NCBI GenBank assembly: GCA_028290225.1
Contig: JAQGKH010000035.1
Location: 1 to 6,125, forward strand
Reading direction: 5' to 3'
Length of the DNA: 6,125 nt
Source: Devosia sp.
Lineage (GTDB): Bacteria; Pseudomonadota; Alphaproteobacteria; Rhizobiales; Devosiaceae
Shown: positions 5,099 through 6,125 of the stretch, piece by piece
Layout of the letters: each line of letters starts with the position of its first letter
Position numbering within the stretch: position 1 is the stretch's first letter
Notes under the pieces: model-generated
Databases searched by the model: none
What the model was told of the DNA's origin: nothing
The model's input: the letters and a program-made list of their open reading frames with translations, nothing else
Program-made: the position numbers and the translations under genes

Positions 5099-6125
5099 CT
5101 AGAACTGGCCAGTAATCGAGACTGTGGGCGTAAAGCTCCACATTGACCCAAAGCTCAGCGAACTGGCGGTCTGCGAGGCCCCGTCATAGGTGAGAGCGCC
5201 ATCATCGGTTCCGGCATAGGAACTGGTGGCCGAGCCTACCGATCCGTCGCGCGTGACTGTCGCGACGCGCGAAAGGTAATCGAGCGTGCCGCCAAAGGTC
5301 AGCTGGCGATTTGGTGCCAGGGCGACGGTCATCGACGGCGACACCTTCCCAGACCAGGCCAGGCCATCAGCTTCCAGATCAATACCGTTGGCATTATTGA
5401 CGGTGGTCATCGGCACAGCCGCCAAAGTGCCGCCGCTGACCGAATAACTTTCCTGCCCCTCGTAGCTGTCGCGGACATAGTAAGCTCCACCTTCGAGGCC
5501 AAGCGAGAAGGTAACGGTGTCCGACACGGGCTGGCTCAGGGTGAAACCGAGAACTCCGCCCCAGTAATGGGAGTTCAGTGTTTCTTCCCTCAGCATGGAA
5601 TAGAGCGGAAAACTCGTGGCGCTGGGGGCAGCTTCGGGAAGGTCGACGGTGGTCGTGGTGTTGATCGATTGGTGGAGCAATCGATAACTTGGCCCCACAT
5701 AGCCCTGCAACGCCATCGCTCCCGCACTGGTGGACATCGCCAGGGTCATATCCACGCCTGAATAGATCAGATGGCGATCGACACTTGTGCTCACGGTGAG
5801 GCCGGTGAGGTCACCGGCACCAAAGAACGCCCCGCCATCGGTGGCCGCAACAGCGCCATAGGCGGCAGCACCATCGATTGCGCCCTGCTGGGCTGCCACC
5901 GCGGCCAGAGCGAAACTGTTGTCGCCGCTGGCGATGGTCACCCCATAGTCGTTGACAGCGCCCGCAGGATTGAGGGGCGTGTCGACGTTGATCGCTTCGC
6001 CGCCGCCCTGCGGATTGGCGTGGATGATGGTGGCGGTGGCCGCGGAGTTCCCGGGCGCGCTGCTGGTGGCGAGCGCGATGCCGGCATTGCCGGGGGTTGT
6101 ATAGCCACCAAGGACCACAACGCCG
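5099..6125 (-). CDS. Outer membrane beta-barrel protein, C-terminal part (runs off right edge)
   Basis: The frame is open from the window edge to the TAG at 5101-5099, giving 341 residues with no convincing start inside. The GTG at 6118 is only an internal Val codon. About the first 110 visible residues are rich in Gly, Ala, Asn and Thr, including PGNAGIALATSSAPGNSAAT, and look like a beta-rich passenger or plug. From about residue 112 the protein has the alternating polar/hydrophobic strands of an outer membrane barrel: MALQGYVGPSYRLL, WGGVLGFTLSQPV, VTFSLGLEGGAYYV, WSGKVSPSMTVAL and LTFGGTLDYLSRVA. It ends SFTPTVSITGQF, with the terminal Phe expected for BAM-dependent insertion. There is no cysteine. 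I do not recognise a specific family; an autotransporter-like or porin-like barrel is possible. It converges with the curlin gene 57 bp away and shares its terminator. Confidence 0.75.
   Translation of the reverse strand, partial: GVVVLGGYTTPGNAGIALATSSAPGNSAATATIIHANPQGGGEAINVDTPLNPAGAVNDYGVTIASGDNSFALAAVAAQQGAIDGAAAYGAVAATDGGAFFGAGDLTGLTVSTSVDRHLIYSGVDMTLAMSTSAGAMALQGYVGPSYRLLHQSINTTTTVDLPEAAPSATSFPLYSMLREETLNSHYWGGVLGFTLSQPVSDTVTFSLGLEGGAYYVRDSYEGQESYSVSGGTLAAVPMTTVNNANGIDLEADGLAWSGKVSPSMTVALAPNRQLTFGGTLDYLSRVATVTRDGSVGSATSSYAGTDDGALTYDGASQTASSLSFGSMWSFTPTVSITGQF

Overview
The window looks like a chromosomal segment from a GC-rich alphaproteobacterium, most likely of the Hyphomicrobiales (Rhizobiales). 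The main evidence is a PopZ/DUF2497 pole-organizing protein gene directly upstream of valS, with a TolC-type gene and a Pcm-like methyltransferase gene before it. PopZ is an alphaproteobacterial protein and this neighbourhood is typical of the class. The genus cannot be fixed from the sequence; something near Devosia is a guess.

Layout. Positions 1-3683 hold four genes, all on the minus strand and transcribed leftwards: Pcm-like methyltransferase (3030-3683), TolC-family outer membrane protein (1542-2900, TTG start), PopZ (606-1355), and the first 161 codons of valyl-tRNA synthetase (1-485, running off the left edge). Gaps of 120 to 190 bp separate them. A good intrinsic terminator follows tolC, so popZ probably has its own promoter. 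Position 3981-4054 is a complete tRNA-Cys(GCA) on the plus strand, with a plausible promoter just upstream. Positions 4055-4546 contain no gene I can support; the second half is AT-rich and holds several TTAA elements in front of the next gene.

The right end (4547-6125) has a different character. It carries a small secreted protein with six curlin-type repeats (4547-5041, plus strand). Facing it is the C-terminal part of a large outer membrane beta-barrel protein (5099 to the right edge, minus strand). The two genes converge on one hairpin that can serve as terminator for both.

How the genes relate. The left block is housekeeping and cell-envelope or polarity functions: translation, pole organization, outer membrane efflux or secretion, and a methyltransferase. 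The right block is surface biology: a predicted amyloid-forming curlin and an outer membrane barrel. No csgG, csgE, csgF or csgD homologue is visible, so any curli secretion machinery must lie elsewhere. The most interesting items are the isolated six-repeat curlin with its unusual leader, the convergent barrel, and the Pcm-like protein that lacks the usual isoaspartyl-binding motif. I saw no CRISPR array, insertion sequence or integrase.
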